Shown: positions 5,980-14,408 of the stretch, piece after piece
Layout: each line of letters opens with the position of its first letter
Position numbering within the stretch: the first letter of the stretch is position 1
Assembly: GCA_022712835.1 (NCBI GenBank)
Contig: JAFLJU010000389.1
Coordinates: forward strand, 1 to 64,000
Source of the DNA: Desulfobacteraceae bacterium
Lineage (GTDB): Bacteria > Desulfobacterota > Desulfobacteria > Desulfobacterales > Desulfobacteraceae
Direction: 5' to 3'
Length of the DNA stretch: 64,000 nt
Notes under the pieces: model-generated
Databases searched by the model: none
The model's input: the letters and a program-made list of their open reading frames with translations, nothing else
Told to the model about the DNA's origin: nothing
Program-made: the position numbers and the translations under genes

Positions 5980-7239
5980 TTAGATAGTACATCCAACGCC
6001 TATGATATTACCACTAGAGTCAGTAGCTACTGTGTGAAAGTCATCATCATCATCAGTCACACAATATACTTTACTAGCTAGTATATTAAGGTTATTATCA
6101 AACTTGTCCACTAATACATCCCAATTACCAGCTCCTGACGTACTACCTGAATTTGTCCATCCAACACTGATGATATTGTCATCATCATCAGTGGTAACTC
6201 CATAGAACCAATCGCTATCAGTATCATTATAGATATACCTAGTCAGTACATTGAGGTTAGTGTCAAATTTCATTATCAGTGCGATACGATTACCAGATCC
6301 TTCTGAGATACGTCCAACACAGATAATATTATCATTAGAGTCTGTAACTACCCCATGAAATATATCACTACCAGCCCCATCATATATCTTCTTAGCTAAT
6401 ATGCTAAGATTACTATCATACTTGACTACTAGAGCATCCCAACTACCAGCTCTTCCTGATTGAGTCTGACCAGTGCAGATGTCATTACCATTAGAGTCAG
6501 CAGCTACTGCACTGAACTCATCCAAATTAATACCACCATACATCTTCTTAGCTAATACATTGAGATTACTATCATACTTGACTACTAGAGCATCCCAACT
6601 ACCAGCTCTTCCTGATTGAGTCTGACCAGTGCAGATGACATTACCACTAGAGTCAATAGCTACTGCATAAAACTCATCCCAATATGTCTCACTATAGATC
6701 TTATTAGCTAGCACATTGAGATCACTATTAAACTTCACCACTAACGCATCCCAACCACCAGCTCCTTCTGAAGCAATATGACCAATACAGATGATGTTAT
6801 CATTATCATCAATTGTTACTCCACGGAACTCACTCAAATCAGTCCCACTATATACTGTCCTAGCTAATATGTTAAGGTTAGGGTCAAACTTTACTACTAG
6901 TGCATCCCAATTACTAGCTCCTTCGGAATGATTCCATCCAACACAGATGATATTATTATCGGAATCAGTAATTACTTGTCTGAATCTATCACCACCACTA
7001 CCATTATATACCTTTCTAACTAGTACATTAAGGTTAGTGTCAAACTTCACTAATGATATACCCACACGACTATCGGTCATTTCTGATCTGACAGTACCAA
7101 CACATATGGTATTACCACTAGCGTCAGTAACTACTTTATCAAAATGCTCATTATCATTAGAGTCTATAGCTGCTTTATCAAAATCGCACCCATCGTTACC
7201 ATCGATATTCATTACTTCAGTATTCACTTTCATATTCAT
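5980..7239 (-). CDS. Free-standing beta-propeller repeat protein
   Basis: A 419-aa protein made almost entirely of about ten SBBP-like repeats of 39-41 residues, with core D-S-N-D-N-I-I-C-V-G and A-L-V-V-K-F-D-x-N-L-N. It has no signal peptide and no virion-attachment domain. Its first residues (MNMKVNTEVMNIDGNDGCDF) are identical to those of the protein at 33576-34727. The ribosome binding site AGGAGGGT favours the second ATG (7233). The stop TAA is followed in frame by 18 more codons that read like half a repeat (TDTPLVVKLYGSSDT) to a stop at 5923, so the C-terminus looks truncated. Role unknown; related repeats form the fibres of this phage. Confidence 0.8.
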   Translation of the reverse strand: MNMKVNTEVMNIDGNDGCDFDKAAIDSNDNEHFDKVVTDASGNTICVGTVRSEMTDSRVGISLVKFDTNLNVLVRKVYNGSGGDRFRQVITDSDNNIICVGWNHSEGASNWDALVVKFDPNLNILARTVYSGTDLSEFRGVTIDDNDNIICIGHIASEGAGGWDALVVKFNSDLNVLANKIYSETYWDEFYAVAIDSSGNVICTGQTQSGRAGSWDALVVKYDSNLNVLAKKMYGGINLDEFSAVAADSNGNDICTGQTQSGRAGSWDALVVKYDSNLSILAKKIYDGAGSDIFHGVVTDSNDNIICVGRISEGSGNRIALIMKFDTNLNVLTRYIYNDTDSDWFYGVTTDDDDNIISVGWTNSGSTSGAGNWDVLVDKFDNNLNILASKVYCVTDDDDDFHTVATDSSGNIIGVGCTI

Positions 7240-7907
7240 ACCCTCCTAAGGTATCATGTCAGATATCTGACTTTTAGCATGTGTATAGATTATCCTATAC
7301 GTTATATATTCACTAGATCAGGTAGCATATCAAATAGTATCTGATGTACTTACTACTAATCGAAGATCAGTGGTAGGTATCAAGTAGTAGCTGATACCTT
7401 CTACTATGATGATATATATCTGAGATGTCGGAAGATCACACTCCTCCTGAAATAGTAAGCTACCGATAGCACTCTTGATAGTAGGTAAAGATGTTCGCTC
7501 ATGCTCAGAGTGTGTAAGAATCATGTATCAAATGTAGTACATTAGCTCAATTAGATGACATATCAAATTATGCCTAATATGTCATCAGATCTAGCGATTA
7601 GATGACATATCAAATAATGCCTAATATGTCATCAGATATCTCAAATACTGCTAATTTCAGATAAGTTTCATACTTACTGAAATACCCATTTCTGAACGCC
7701 TATATTACTGCACGTAGCAAACACGAAATATAGCAAATATGGGGGGTCACGTAGGGATATACAGGTAGAAATAGGGGATCTCCTACTCATGATTTTATAA
7801 GGGGTAGGAAATGTGATATTTTAGTAATAAATAAGTACTATGATCTGATATATTTTAGTCATAATGGCACCTGATCTACTCACTAATAATCATAAGGAAT
7901 ACTAACT
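7240..7907. other. Intergenic region between a propeller gene and nrdJ
   Basis: The 668-bp divergent interval holds the propeller-gene leader with its palindrome (7258-7271), GATCAG palindromic repeats (about 7313-7405), two tandem copies of a TTAGATGACATATCAAAT unit (about 7550-7640) and a copy of the long dispersed repeat (7640-7830). A 64-aa minus-strand ORF (7330-7524) falls inside the repeats and is not considered real. Confidence 0.7.
7640..7830 (+). repeat. Dispersed long repeat, copy upstream of nrdJ
   Basis: It shares TTTCAGATAAGTTTCA, TATATTAC (7701-7708) and CACGTAGGGATATACAGG with the other copies. Its core (7781-7809) is in the orientation opposite to copy 1 relative to the arms and reads TTTTATAAGGGGTAGGA towards nrdJ. 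The distal half of the core is replaced, giving a TCCTAC/GTAGGA inverted repeat. It is positioned to supply the nrdJ promoter. Confidence 0.7.
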
Positions 7908-10010
7908 ATGTCGCAATTGACAGATACAGCAGAATATGTACTGGACGCTAGATACTATTTAACAAATACCCAAGGTGATAAAGAAGATTGGAATACCATG
8001 TGTCATCGTATATCTGACGCCATAGGTAATGATGATACCGAACGTAGTGATTTCTATAGTCTCATATATGATCTAGACTTCTTACCTAATTCACCATGTC
8101 TAATGAATGCTGGTACTGATATAGGTCAACTATCAGCATGCTTCGTCTTACCAGTAGAAGACTCAATGGAATCTATCTTTGAATCTATCAAGCATGGAGC
8201 ACTCATTCATAAATCAGGTGGTGGTACTGGATATAACTTTAGCAAATTACGTAGTAAAAGCTCTTTAGTAAACTCAACTAAAGGTGTAGCATCTGGTCCT
8301 CTCTCATTCATATCAGTATTCGATTCAGCTACTGATGTAATCAAACAAGGTGGTAAACGTCGTGGTGCTAATATGGCAGTATTACGTATAGATCACCCAG
8401 ATATTGTAGAATTCATACATGCTAAAGAAGATCAAACTAAGTACAATAACTTTAACTTCAGTATAGCTATCACTGATGAGTTCATGGAATGCGTTAAGAA
8501 TGATACATCATTTGATCTCATCGAACCTAGTACTAATAGTGTAACTGAATCGATATCAGCTAAAGATGTATTTAATCAGATAGTCAATCTAGCATGGAAG
8601 AATGGTGAACCTGGAGTCATTTTCATAGATAGAATCAATGAGTATAATCCAACGCCACATCTCGGTGATATCGAAGCTACAAATCCATGTGGGGAACAAC
8701 CATTACTTCCATTTGAAGCATGTAATCTAGGTTCTATCAACTTAAGTAATTTCATAAAAGATGACGCTATAGATTATGAAAGGTTATCACACGTAGTAGC
8801 TAGTAGTATCACATTCCTAGATAACGTAGTAGATAAGAATATGTTTCCTATAAGAGAGATCGGTATAGCTACTAAACGTACTCGTAAGTTAGGATTAGGT
8901 ATTATGGGATTACATGATATCCTTATCCAATTAGGGATTGCGTATAATAGTAAATTAGGTAGAAGTGTATCAGCTAATATAATGGGATTTATAAAAAAGA
9001 TAGCTACAGATACATCTATGAAGTTAGCTAGTAAGTTGGGATCATATTCAGCATATGTTAATAGTGGAGATGATATCAGTCTTAGAAATGCAGCACTTAC
9101 GTCAATTCAGCCGACTGGTACAGTATCCATGATAGCAGACTGTGCATCTGGATGTGAGCCATACTTTTCAGTAGTAGTACGTAAGCATGTCATGGATGGT
9201 ACTGATCTCATGTTAGTTAATAAGCATTTTGAAACTGTAGCTAAACGTGAAGGATTCTTTAGTGATGAACTCATGGCTAAAGTGATTAGCACTGGTACAG
9301 TACTAGGACATGATGAGATACCAGAGAACTTTCAGAATATATTTAGAGGAGCACAAGAGATATCGCCTGAAGATCATGTATTGATGCAAGCTACGTTACA
9401 AACTAATGGAGTAGATGCAGCGATATCTAAAACTATCAACCTAAAGAACGACGCTACTATCACTGACGTATACGATATATACATGATGGGGTATGATCTA
9501 GCATGTAAAGGTCTTACTGTATATCGAGATGGATCTAGAGATCATCAGGTACTCAATACTACTAATGATACTGAAGTATCTGCACTGAGTAAGAGAGAAT
9601 TACCAGATGTATTAGATGCTAAGCGATATAGATTAAAGGATACAGATGGATCATCTATTTACATCATCATAGGGTTAGATGAACGTAAGTTACCAATTGA
9701 GGTGTTTGCTAAATTCCCATTTGATAATAGAGTAGATCTTAGTGATAAAGCTACTAGCTGGGTCATGACTTGTAGATTAGTATCATTATTACTACGGTAC
9801 GGTGTAGTCTTAGATGAGATCATTAAGCAACTAGAACGATCTAGTGGTAATATGTTTGATCTACCAGCACAGTTGAGTAAGTTATTTAAGTTATTCCTAT
9901 GTGATTCTGGTAATCATTATCGTAGTATTTGTCCAGACTGTCAAGCTGAACTGATCCATGAATCCGGATGTGATATATGTAAAACATGTGGTTATAGTAA
10001 ATGTATTTAG
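7908..10010 (+). CDS. nrdJ: Class II (adenosylcobalamin-dependent) ribonucleotide reductase
   Basis: Reduces ribonucleotides to deoxyribonucleotides using an adenosylcobalamin-generated thiyl radical, supplying dNTPs for phage replication. The 700-aa product has the family landmarks PNSPCLMNAG (60-69), LSACF (about 75-79), KSGGGTGYNFSKLR, QGGKRRGAN, the radical site NPCGEQ (258-263), EACNLGSIN and the phosphate loop IQPTGTVSMI. The C-terminus ends in a Cys-rich zinc-ribbon-like tail (CPDCQ, then CDICKTCGYSKC, about 674-699) that probably carries the redox cysteines. Class II enzymes need no separate beta subunit, and none is seen. AAGGA precedes the ATG. It is a single gene block ending in a palindrome that overlaps the stop. 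The reading frame is uninterrupted. Confidence 0.95.
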   Translation: MSQLTDTAEYVLDARYYLTNTQGDKEDWNTMCHRISDAIGNDDTERSDFYSLIYDLDFLPNSPCLMNAGTDIGQLSACFVLPVEDSMESIFESIKHGALIHKSGGGTGYNFSKLRSKSSLVNSTKGVASGPLSFISVFDSATDVIKQGGKRRGANMAVLRIDHPDIVEFIHAKEDQTKYNNFNFSIAITDEFMECVKNDTSFDLIEPSTNSVTESISAKDVFNQIVNLAWKNGEPGVIFIDRINEYNPTPHLGDIEATNPCGEQPLLPFEACNLGSINLSNFIKDDAIDYERLSHVVASSITFLDNVVDKNMFPIREIGIATKRTRKLGLGIMGLHDILIQLGIAYNSKLGRSVSANIMGFIKKIATDTSMKLASKLGSYSAYVNSGDDISLRNAALTSIQPTGTVSMIADCASGCEPYFSVVVRKHVMDGTDLMLVNKHFETVAKREGFFSDELMAKVISTGTVLGHDEIPENFQNIFRGAQEISPEDHVLMQATLQTNGVDAAISKTINLKNDATITDVYDIYMMGYDLACKGLTVYRDGSRDHQVLNTTNDTEVSALSKRELPDVLDAKRYRLKDTDGSSIYIIIGLDERKLPIEVFAKFPFDNRVDLSDKATSWVMTCRLVSLLLRYGVVLDEIIKQLERSSGNMFDLPAQLSKLFKLFLCDSGNHYRSICPDCQAELIHESGCDICKTCGYSKCI

Positions 10011-10028
10011 TATATTAATATACTAAAT
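10005..10028. terminator. Palindrome overlapping the nrdJ stop
   Basis: ATTTAGTATATT and its perfect complement AATATACTAAAT meet without a loop at 10005-10028 and include the TAG stop of nrdJ. A second small hairpin, TAGCTAGA/TCTAGCTA (10043-10064), follows. They are a possible 3' end or a translational-isolation structure. Confidence 0.4.
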
Positions 10029-10093
10029 ATCTATGTTATGAATAGCTAGAAATGTATCTAGCTAAGTTATGAATAACTAATATGTAAGGAGAA

Positions 10094-10327
10094 ATGGTAA
10101 TGAAAAATAAGTTATTGGATATGTTGATTAGCACACTTCTAGGAATGATGTCGCAAGATGTCTTGAAGGAATTTGCTAATACTGTAGTGACCTTTGTTGA
10201 AAAGCAGGTCAAATTATCTCCTAATAAGATAGATGATGCAATCGTACTCCCAATGTGTACGATGGTTCGTAAAGCATTTGATGTACGTAGTGCTGATCTT
10301 GTAATCGATAATGAGCCTGTCAAATAA
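10094..10327 (+). CDS. Small hypothetical protein (77 aa)
   Basis: A 77-aa protein with a helical, mildly hydrophobic N-terminus (KNKLLDMLISTLLGMMS) and a C-terminal DDAIVLPMCTMVRKAFDV segment. The sequence AAGGAGA lies before ATG 10094 and fits ATG 10100 as well. It sits between nrdJ and a convergent spanin-like lipoprotein. Small phage proteins with a D-D-A/R-L-V-x-P-hydrophobic pattern are often found near lysis genes, but I cannot assign a function. A 19-bp perfect hairpin lies 27 bases after the stop. Confidence 0.65.
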   Translation: MVMKNKLLDMLISTLLGMMSQDVLKEFANTVVTFVEKQVKLSPNKIDDAIVLPMCTMVRKAFDVRSADLVIDNEPVK

Positions 10328-10354
10328 AAAGTAATACCTCCTAAAGTATTCATA

Positions 10355-10392
10355 ATTCCACCATAGTGCTGACGTCAGCACTATGGTGGAAT
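10355..10392. terminator. 19-bp perfect loopless palindrome
   Basis: ATTCCACCATAGTGCTGAC (10355-10373) is followed immediately by its exact complement (10374-10392). It lies between convergent genes ending at 10327 and 10402, so it is probably a bidirectional terminator. It is the longest perfect stem found between genes. Confidence 0.7.
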
Positions 10393-10401
10393 AGGGTGTA
10401 T

Positions 10402-10620
10402 TTATTTAGAGTGGTGCATCATCTCCTTCAGACGACTCAATTCATAAATCCAAGTATCAGTCTCTGGATCATTCATATCTTGCAGTGCTTTGAGTGTATG
10501 TACTGGTGGGATGGGGAAATGTAACTGTGGTGCTGGAATCTCAATCACTTTAGTACTGCATCCAAATAATGTCATTACATATACACATGCTATCAGTAGT
10601 ATGTATTTATTATATCTCAT
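10402..10620 (-). CDS. Small lipoprotein, candidate outer-membrane spanin
   Basis: The 72-aa product has a lipoprotein signal peptide: MRYNK, a hydrophobic stretch, then the lipobox LFGC with the acylated cysteine at about residue 21. The mature part is short and proline-rich (IPAPQLHFPIPPV), followed by a small helix. That layout is typical of Rz1-like o-spanins, which act with an inner-membrane partner in the last step of Gram-negative lysis. No i-spanin partner is recognised nearby. AGGAGA precedes the ATG, which is 11 bases after the stop of the tubulin gene, so the two are likely co-transcribed. It could instead be a virion or exclusion lipoprotein. Confidence 0.6.
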   Translation of the reverse strand: MRYNKYILLIACVYVMTLFGCSTKVIEIPAPQLHFPIPPVHTLKALQDMNDPETDTWIYELSRLKEMMHHSK

Positions 10621-10630
10621 AATAATTCTC

Positions 10631-11785
10631 CTATAGTACTAACCCATTAGTATCAGTACCGATTACATATTCAGAATCGATTACAGTAGTCTCTTTAACA
10701 GACATAGATCTGAATGAATGTATGATAGCATTCAATTTCTCTATGAGTGATGTAGGTATCTCATATCCTATACTAGTTATGAGAGGTTTACTAGATCCAT
10801 CAGTCAGGAACCCTCTATATGTGATATTACATTTAGTTGATAACTTGATAGATGTAGCTGGGTCAGTGATGATCATGGTAGCATCGATCTTATCATATTC
10901 ATCTACAGGTGAAACTATAGATGAGTCTTCCCAGTCACCATTATCTTGACTAGATATATTGAGTAGTTTGATACCACCAGATATACCTTGGAAGTGATTA
11001 GGTTGTAAGAACTTGATACGATCTTGTCTATCGAGACCTTCATATGGGATATCGAATAACCTAGTGAGATTATCCAGTATCTTATCGATAGTGTTATCTA
11101 CTTTGAGTCTAGTAGTATCATTATCAAAGAGTACGATAGGGAGATATGCATCGTGCTTAGATACATAATTCTGTAATGTCTTCAGTGTATTGAGTGCATT
11201 GATAGTATCTACTTCACTATCGGTATCGATAATGCCGAGTACGATAGCTACTTTACCAGCACGTAATATCTCATTAGTGAGTAATGGTCCAATGACTGAA
11301 CCTGATCCACCAGAGAAAGAATACACTAGTACATTGACATCTTCAAATGGATGATCATTTACATATGAGCTGATGAAGTTAGTGAGGACTTTATGATTCT
11401 CAGCTCTGAGTTTACCTGAACCATTGAGATCTTTGATACGGATCATTTCTACGATATTTGAAATATCAGTACCTAGCGAAGATGATCCTGACGTATCAAT
11501 CGATACCATCTGGGTGGATGTATCTTTATTACCTTCAGCGTATCTGATGATAGATTTCTTACCAGCACCACCAGCACCAGTGAGTGTCCATTTGAGTACT
11601 CCATCATCAGCGATGTCGTTAGCGTTAGATGATGGGATTGGGGTAGTATCTTTCTTATCTGACATAGATGCCTCTTGTATTTTAGTTGTTGTGTCGACTG
11701 GGATAGTGCGACTCTTCGGTTGGATAGTGCGACTCTTCGATTTACTGATGAGAGAAAGATCTGGTGCTTTAACTGCGTTACTCAT
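10631..11785 (-). CDS. phuZ-like: Tubulin/FtsZ-like GTPase (PhuZ-like)
   Basis: Probably a polymerising GTPase that positions the replication compartment and moves capsids in nucleus-forming jumbo phages. The 384-aa protein has the three GTP-binding loops of the superfamily: GAGGAGKKSI (about 70-79), IDTSGSSSLG (about 96-105) and the tubulin signature region SGGSGSVIGP (158-167). Residues 1-60 form a polar, low-complexity extension rich in S/T/K with a repeated KSRTI motif. An internal ATG at residue 41 could be an alternative start. AGGAGC precedes the first ATG. The C-terminal half is strongly diverged. The gene shares a block with the lipoprotein at 10402. The superfamily assignment is good; exact orthology to PhuZ is inferred from the phage type. 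Confidence 0.75.
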   Translation of the reverse strand: MSNAVKAPDLSLISKSKSRTIQPKSRTIPVDTTTKIQEASMSDKKDTTPIPSSNANDIADDGVLKWTLTGAGGAGKKSIIRYAEGNKDTSTQMVSIDTSGSSSLGTDISNIVEMIRIKDLNGSGKLRAENHKVLTNFISSYVNDHPFEDVNVLVYSFSGGSGSVIGPLLTNEILRAGKVAIVLGIIDTDSEVDTINALNTLKTLQNYVSKHDAYLPIVLFDNDTTRLKVDNTIDKILDNLTRLFDIPYEGLDRQDRIKFLQPNHFQGISGGIKLLNISSQDNGDWEDSSIVSPVDEYDKIDATMIITDPATSIKLSTKCNITYRGFLTDGSSKPLITSIGYEIPTSLIEKLNAIIHSFRSMSVKETTVIDSEYVIGTDTNGLVL

Positions 11786-12158
11786 ATCATGCTCCTATGG
11801 TTAATGATTAAATAATCAACTACCAATAGATATCGGTAGTTGATATATGGATGATGAAGATGCATTTACAATCTATACATACTACTAGATCAGTAGAGGT
11901 ACATCTGGTTGTATCTGATGTGCTATCTACTAATCAAAGATCAGTAGAGATACATCTGGTTGTATCTGATGTACTTCTACTATAGTAATATATACTTGAG
12001 ATCTTATGTGATCTGACATATGATAAATACACTTCACGTAGTATACCTAATATCATTAGGTATACTACGGAGTTGATGTGATATAATTGTGATACTACTA
12101 GGTTCAAAGTAGTACTCTCATCATATATGTATATTAGATTAGTATTTGAGTAGTAATC
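11786..12158. other. Intergenic leader with palindromic repeats
   Basis: The 373-bp interval upstream of the tubulin gene holds two GATCAG palindromic repeat units (11880-11985) and the hairpin at 12037-12069. I see no gene in it. Confidence 0.7.
12037..12069. terminator. Perfect hairpin terminator candidate
   Basis: CGTAGTATACCTAA (12037-12050) pairs with TTAGGTATACTACG (12056-12069), 14 bp with a 5-nt loop. It lies about 90 bp 3' of the fibre gene ending at 12159. Confidence 0.65.
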
Positions 12159-14123
12159 TTACAGTAGGATATTATCAGATTCTTGAGTAAGATTACTATC
12201 AGCTAATGTTAGGTTACTATTGGCTAATGTTAGGTTACTATTGGCTAATGTAAGATTACTATCAGCTAATGTTAAGTTACTATCAGCTAAGGTAAGATTA
12301 CTATCAGTTAATGTAAGATTAGTGAGTACTGTACCTACAAATGTACCAGTAGGTATATCAGATGATAACTTCACTACTAATGCATCATAATTACCAGCTC
12401 CTTCTGAACTAGTCCATCCAACACATGTGATATTATTATTGGAATCCGTAGTTACTCCACGAAACTCATCAGTACCAGTCCCACCATATATCTTCTTAGC
12501 TAGTATATTAAGGTTAGGATCAAACTTGACTACTAATGTATCCCAATCACCAGATCCTTCTGAGGTAGTCTGACCAGCACATATGATATTACCACTAGAG
12601 TCAGTTACTACTCCAAAGAATAAATCAGCACCACTACCATCATATATTTTCTTAGCAATTATGTCAAGGTTAGGATCGTACTTGACTACTAGAGCAACAT
12701 CAGAATCAGCTCCTTCTGAACTAGTCCATCCAACACATGTGATATTATTATTGGAATCCGTAGTTACTCCACGAAACTCATCAGTACCAGTCCCACCATA
12801 TATCTTCCTAGCTAGTATATTAAGGTTAGGATCAAACTTGATTACTAATGCATCATTACCACCAGATCCTTCTGAGGTAGTATATCCGACACATATGATA
12901 TTATCATTAGAGTCAGTAGCTACTCGTCTGAACCTATCAATGCCACTACCACCATATATTTTCTTAGTTAATATGTCAAGGTTAGTATCAAACTTCACTA
13001 CTAACGTATCATCAATACCACTACCTTCACTACTAGTAACCCCAACGCATATGATATTATCATTAGCATCAGTAGCTACTTCATGAAATATATCACTACC
13101 AATACCACCATATACTTTACTAGCTAGTATATTAAGATTAGTATCGAACTTGACTACTAGCGCATCATTATTACCAGCTACTTCTGAATCAGTCAATCCA
13201 GCACATATGATATTACCACTAGAGTCAGTTACTACTCCAAAGAATAAATCAATACCAGTCCCTCCATATACACTCACCATTACTCCAATAAATCGCTCAA
13301 GAAATACTACTGTCATATCTTTAGATACGATAGCAGTACCATCATTCACACTAGCTGTAAATGTGATAGTAGTATCTCCCACTTCACCGACTTCTACTCT
13401 AAATACATTAGGTATATTATCTGGTGAAGATACCTCTCTTATGATAGTTATATTGTTATTAGTAGTAGCTAATGTAAATGTCAACTCATGTAGTTCTTTA
13501 CTATCATGAAATCCAAATACCTTACAGTAATAGACTAACCGATCATCTATACCTGTATCATTTTGATCATCTACTAATGTAGTCAATGTACTATCAGTAT
13601 ACCATACTAGATCATATATATGACTTATCGCACCAGTATGATAATTACTAACTAATGCAGCTATAAAATCAGCTATAGTCATACTACCAGGTGTATAGTC
13701 ACCATTGATACCTTCTACCATGGTATTATCTGTAGCACCTGAGACATCTATGATAGCTTGATCTGCATTACTGACGATGATATATCTATTACTATTATTG
13801 ACATGAGTAGCACCTATAGCATCCAGTTGATCTAGTATACTAGATAATGTAACTCCACTAGGTGTATACGTATCTGATGTACTTATGACAATATCATCGA
13901 GATCACCACTTGCTAACTGAGTGATACTAGGTGTGCTAATGAAATCATAATCTAACCATACTGGTAGTGAACTGAATGTACCAACTCCATCACCTTTCTT
14001 GATGATCTTATTGACTACATCTATAACTAATGCACCTAATATTACTGGTTCATTATCCATATCCCACGTCAGATTGGAATTATCAGTATATTGTAGTAGT
14101 GTATCTATTCTTGTTGTAGCCAT
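12159..14123 (-). CDS. Tail fibre / receptor-binding protein with beta-propeller and heptapeptide ladder
   Basis: A 654-aa fibre-type protein starting MATTRID at 14123, where GGAGGAAC gives a better ribosome binding site than the upstream ATG at 14177. Residues 1-45 (L-Q-Y-T ... IKKGDGVGTFSSLP) resemble the N-terminal domain of the major tropism determinant and related fibres, which anchors them to the virion. A middle domain includes IYDLVWYTDSTLTT and YYCKVFGFHDS, shared with the next gene. About seven SBBP-like repeats follow. The C-terminus is a ladder of LTLADSN/LTLANSN heptads. The product probably projects from the baseplate and binds host surface. Repeat DNA is near identical between units, so recombination between fibre genes is likely. 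Confidence 0.75.
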   Translation of the reverse strand: MATTRIDTLLQYTDNSNLTWDMDNEPVILGALVIDVVNKIIKKGDGVGTFSSLPVWLDYDFISTPSITQLASGDLDDIVISTSDTYTPSGVTLSSILDQLDAIGATHVNNSNRYIIVSNADQAIIDVSGATDNTMVEGINGDYTPGSMTIADFIAALVSNYHTGAISHIYDLVWYTDSTLTTLVDDQNDTGIDDRLVYYCKVFGFHDSKELHELTFTLATTNNNITIIREVSSPDNIPNVFRVEVGEVGDTTITFTASVNDGTAIVSKDMTVVFLERFIGVMVSVYGGTGIDLFFGVVTDSSGNIICAGLTDSEVAGNNDALVVKFDTNLNILASKVYGGIGSDIFHEVATDANDNIICVGVTSSEGSGIDDTLVVKFDTNLDILTKKIYGGSGIDRFRRVATDSNDNIICVGYTTSEGSGGNDALVIKFDPNLNILARKIYGGTGTDEFRGVTTDSNNNITCVGWTSSEGADSDVALVVKYDPNLDIIAKKIYDGSGADLFFGVVTDSSGNIICAGQTTSEGSGDWDTLVVKFDPNLNILAKKIYGGTGTDEFRGVTTDSNNNITCVGWTSSEGAGNYDALVVKLSSDIPTGTFVGTVLTNLTLTDSNLTLADSNLTLADSNLTLANSNLTLANSNLTLADSNLTQESDNILL

Positions 14124-14284
14124 TGATATGTTCCTCCGAACTGATTTATATAGTGATACATATGTACTGTATGACATATGTACGGTATGAACTGATTCAT
14201 AAGATGTTATGTAAACTTAGCATATAAATATACATCATTTATAGTAGGTATGTATATCGATGAGATCCAATATACATACATGAA

Positions 14285-14325
14285 CTCTAGTGATGAGCAG
14301 ATACTTATTGCTCATGTTGAAAGTA
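14285..14325. repeat. AGTAGATACTTATT-type dispersed element (variant)
   Basis: A variant copy (GAGCAGATACTTATTGCTCA, then TGTTGAAAGTAT) precedes the hairpin at 14341-14373, the same arrangement as at 5830, 33400 and 36150. Confidence 0.45.
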
Positions 14326-14340
14326 TCAAATTACACTACC

Positions 14341-14373
14341 ACTACAACATACCTATCGTAGGTATGTTGTAGT
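14341..14373. terminator. Perfect hairpin terminator candidate
   Basis: ACTACAACATACCTA (14341-14355) pairs with TAGGTATGTTGTAGT (14359-14373), 15 bp with a 3-nt loop. It lies 36 bp 3' of the fibre gene ending at 14409. Confidence 0.65.
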
Positions 14374-14408
14374 ATATATGTGCATATGTTGTCTACAGTA
14401 CGATAGTG

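Noticed and set aside
6947..7249. 100-aa ORF antisense to a propeller gene (and many similar antisense ORFs in 12583-13509, 33793-35083 and 41276-41935)
   Set aside because: They mirror the codon pattern of long, repeat-rich genes on the other strand and have no ribosome binding sites.
7330..7524. 64-aa minus-strand ORF upstream of a propeller gene
   Set aside because: Lies wholly inside multicopy palindromic repeats and lacks an SD.
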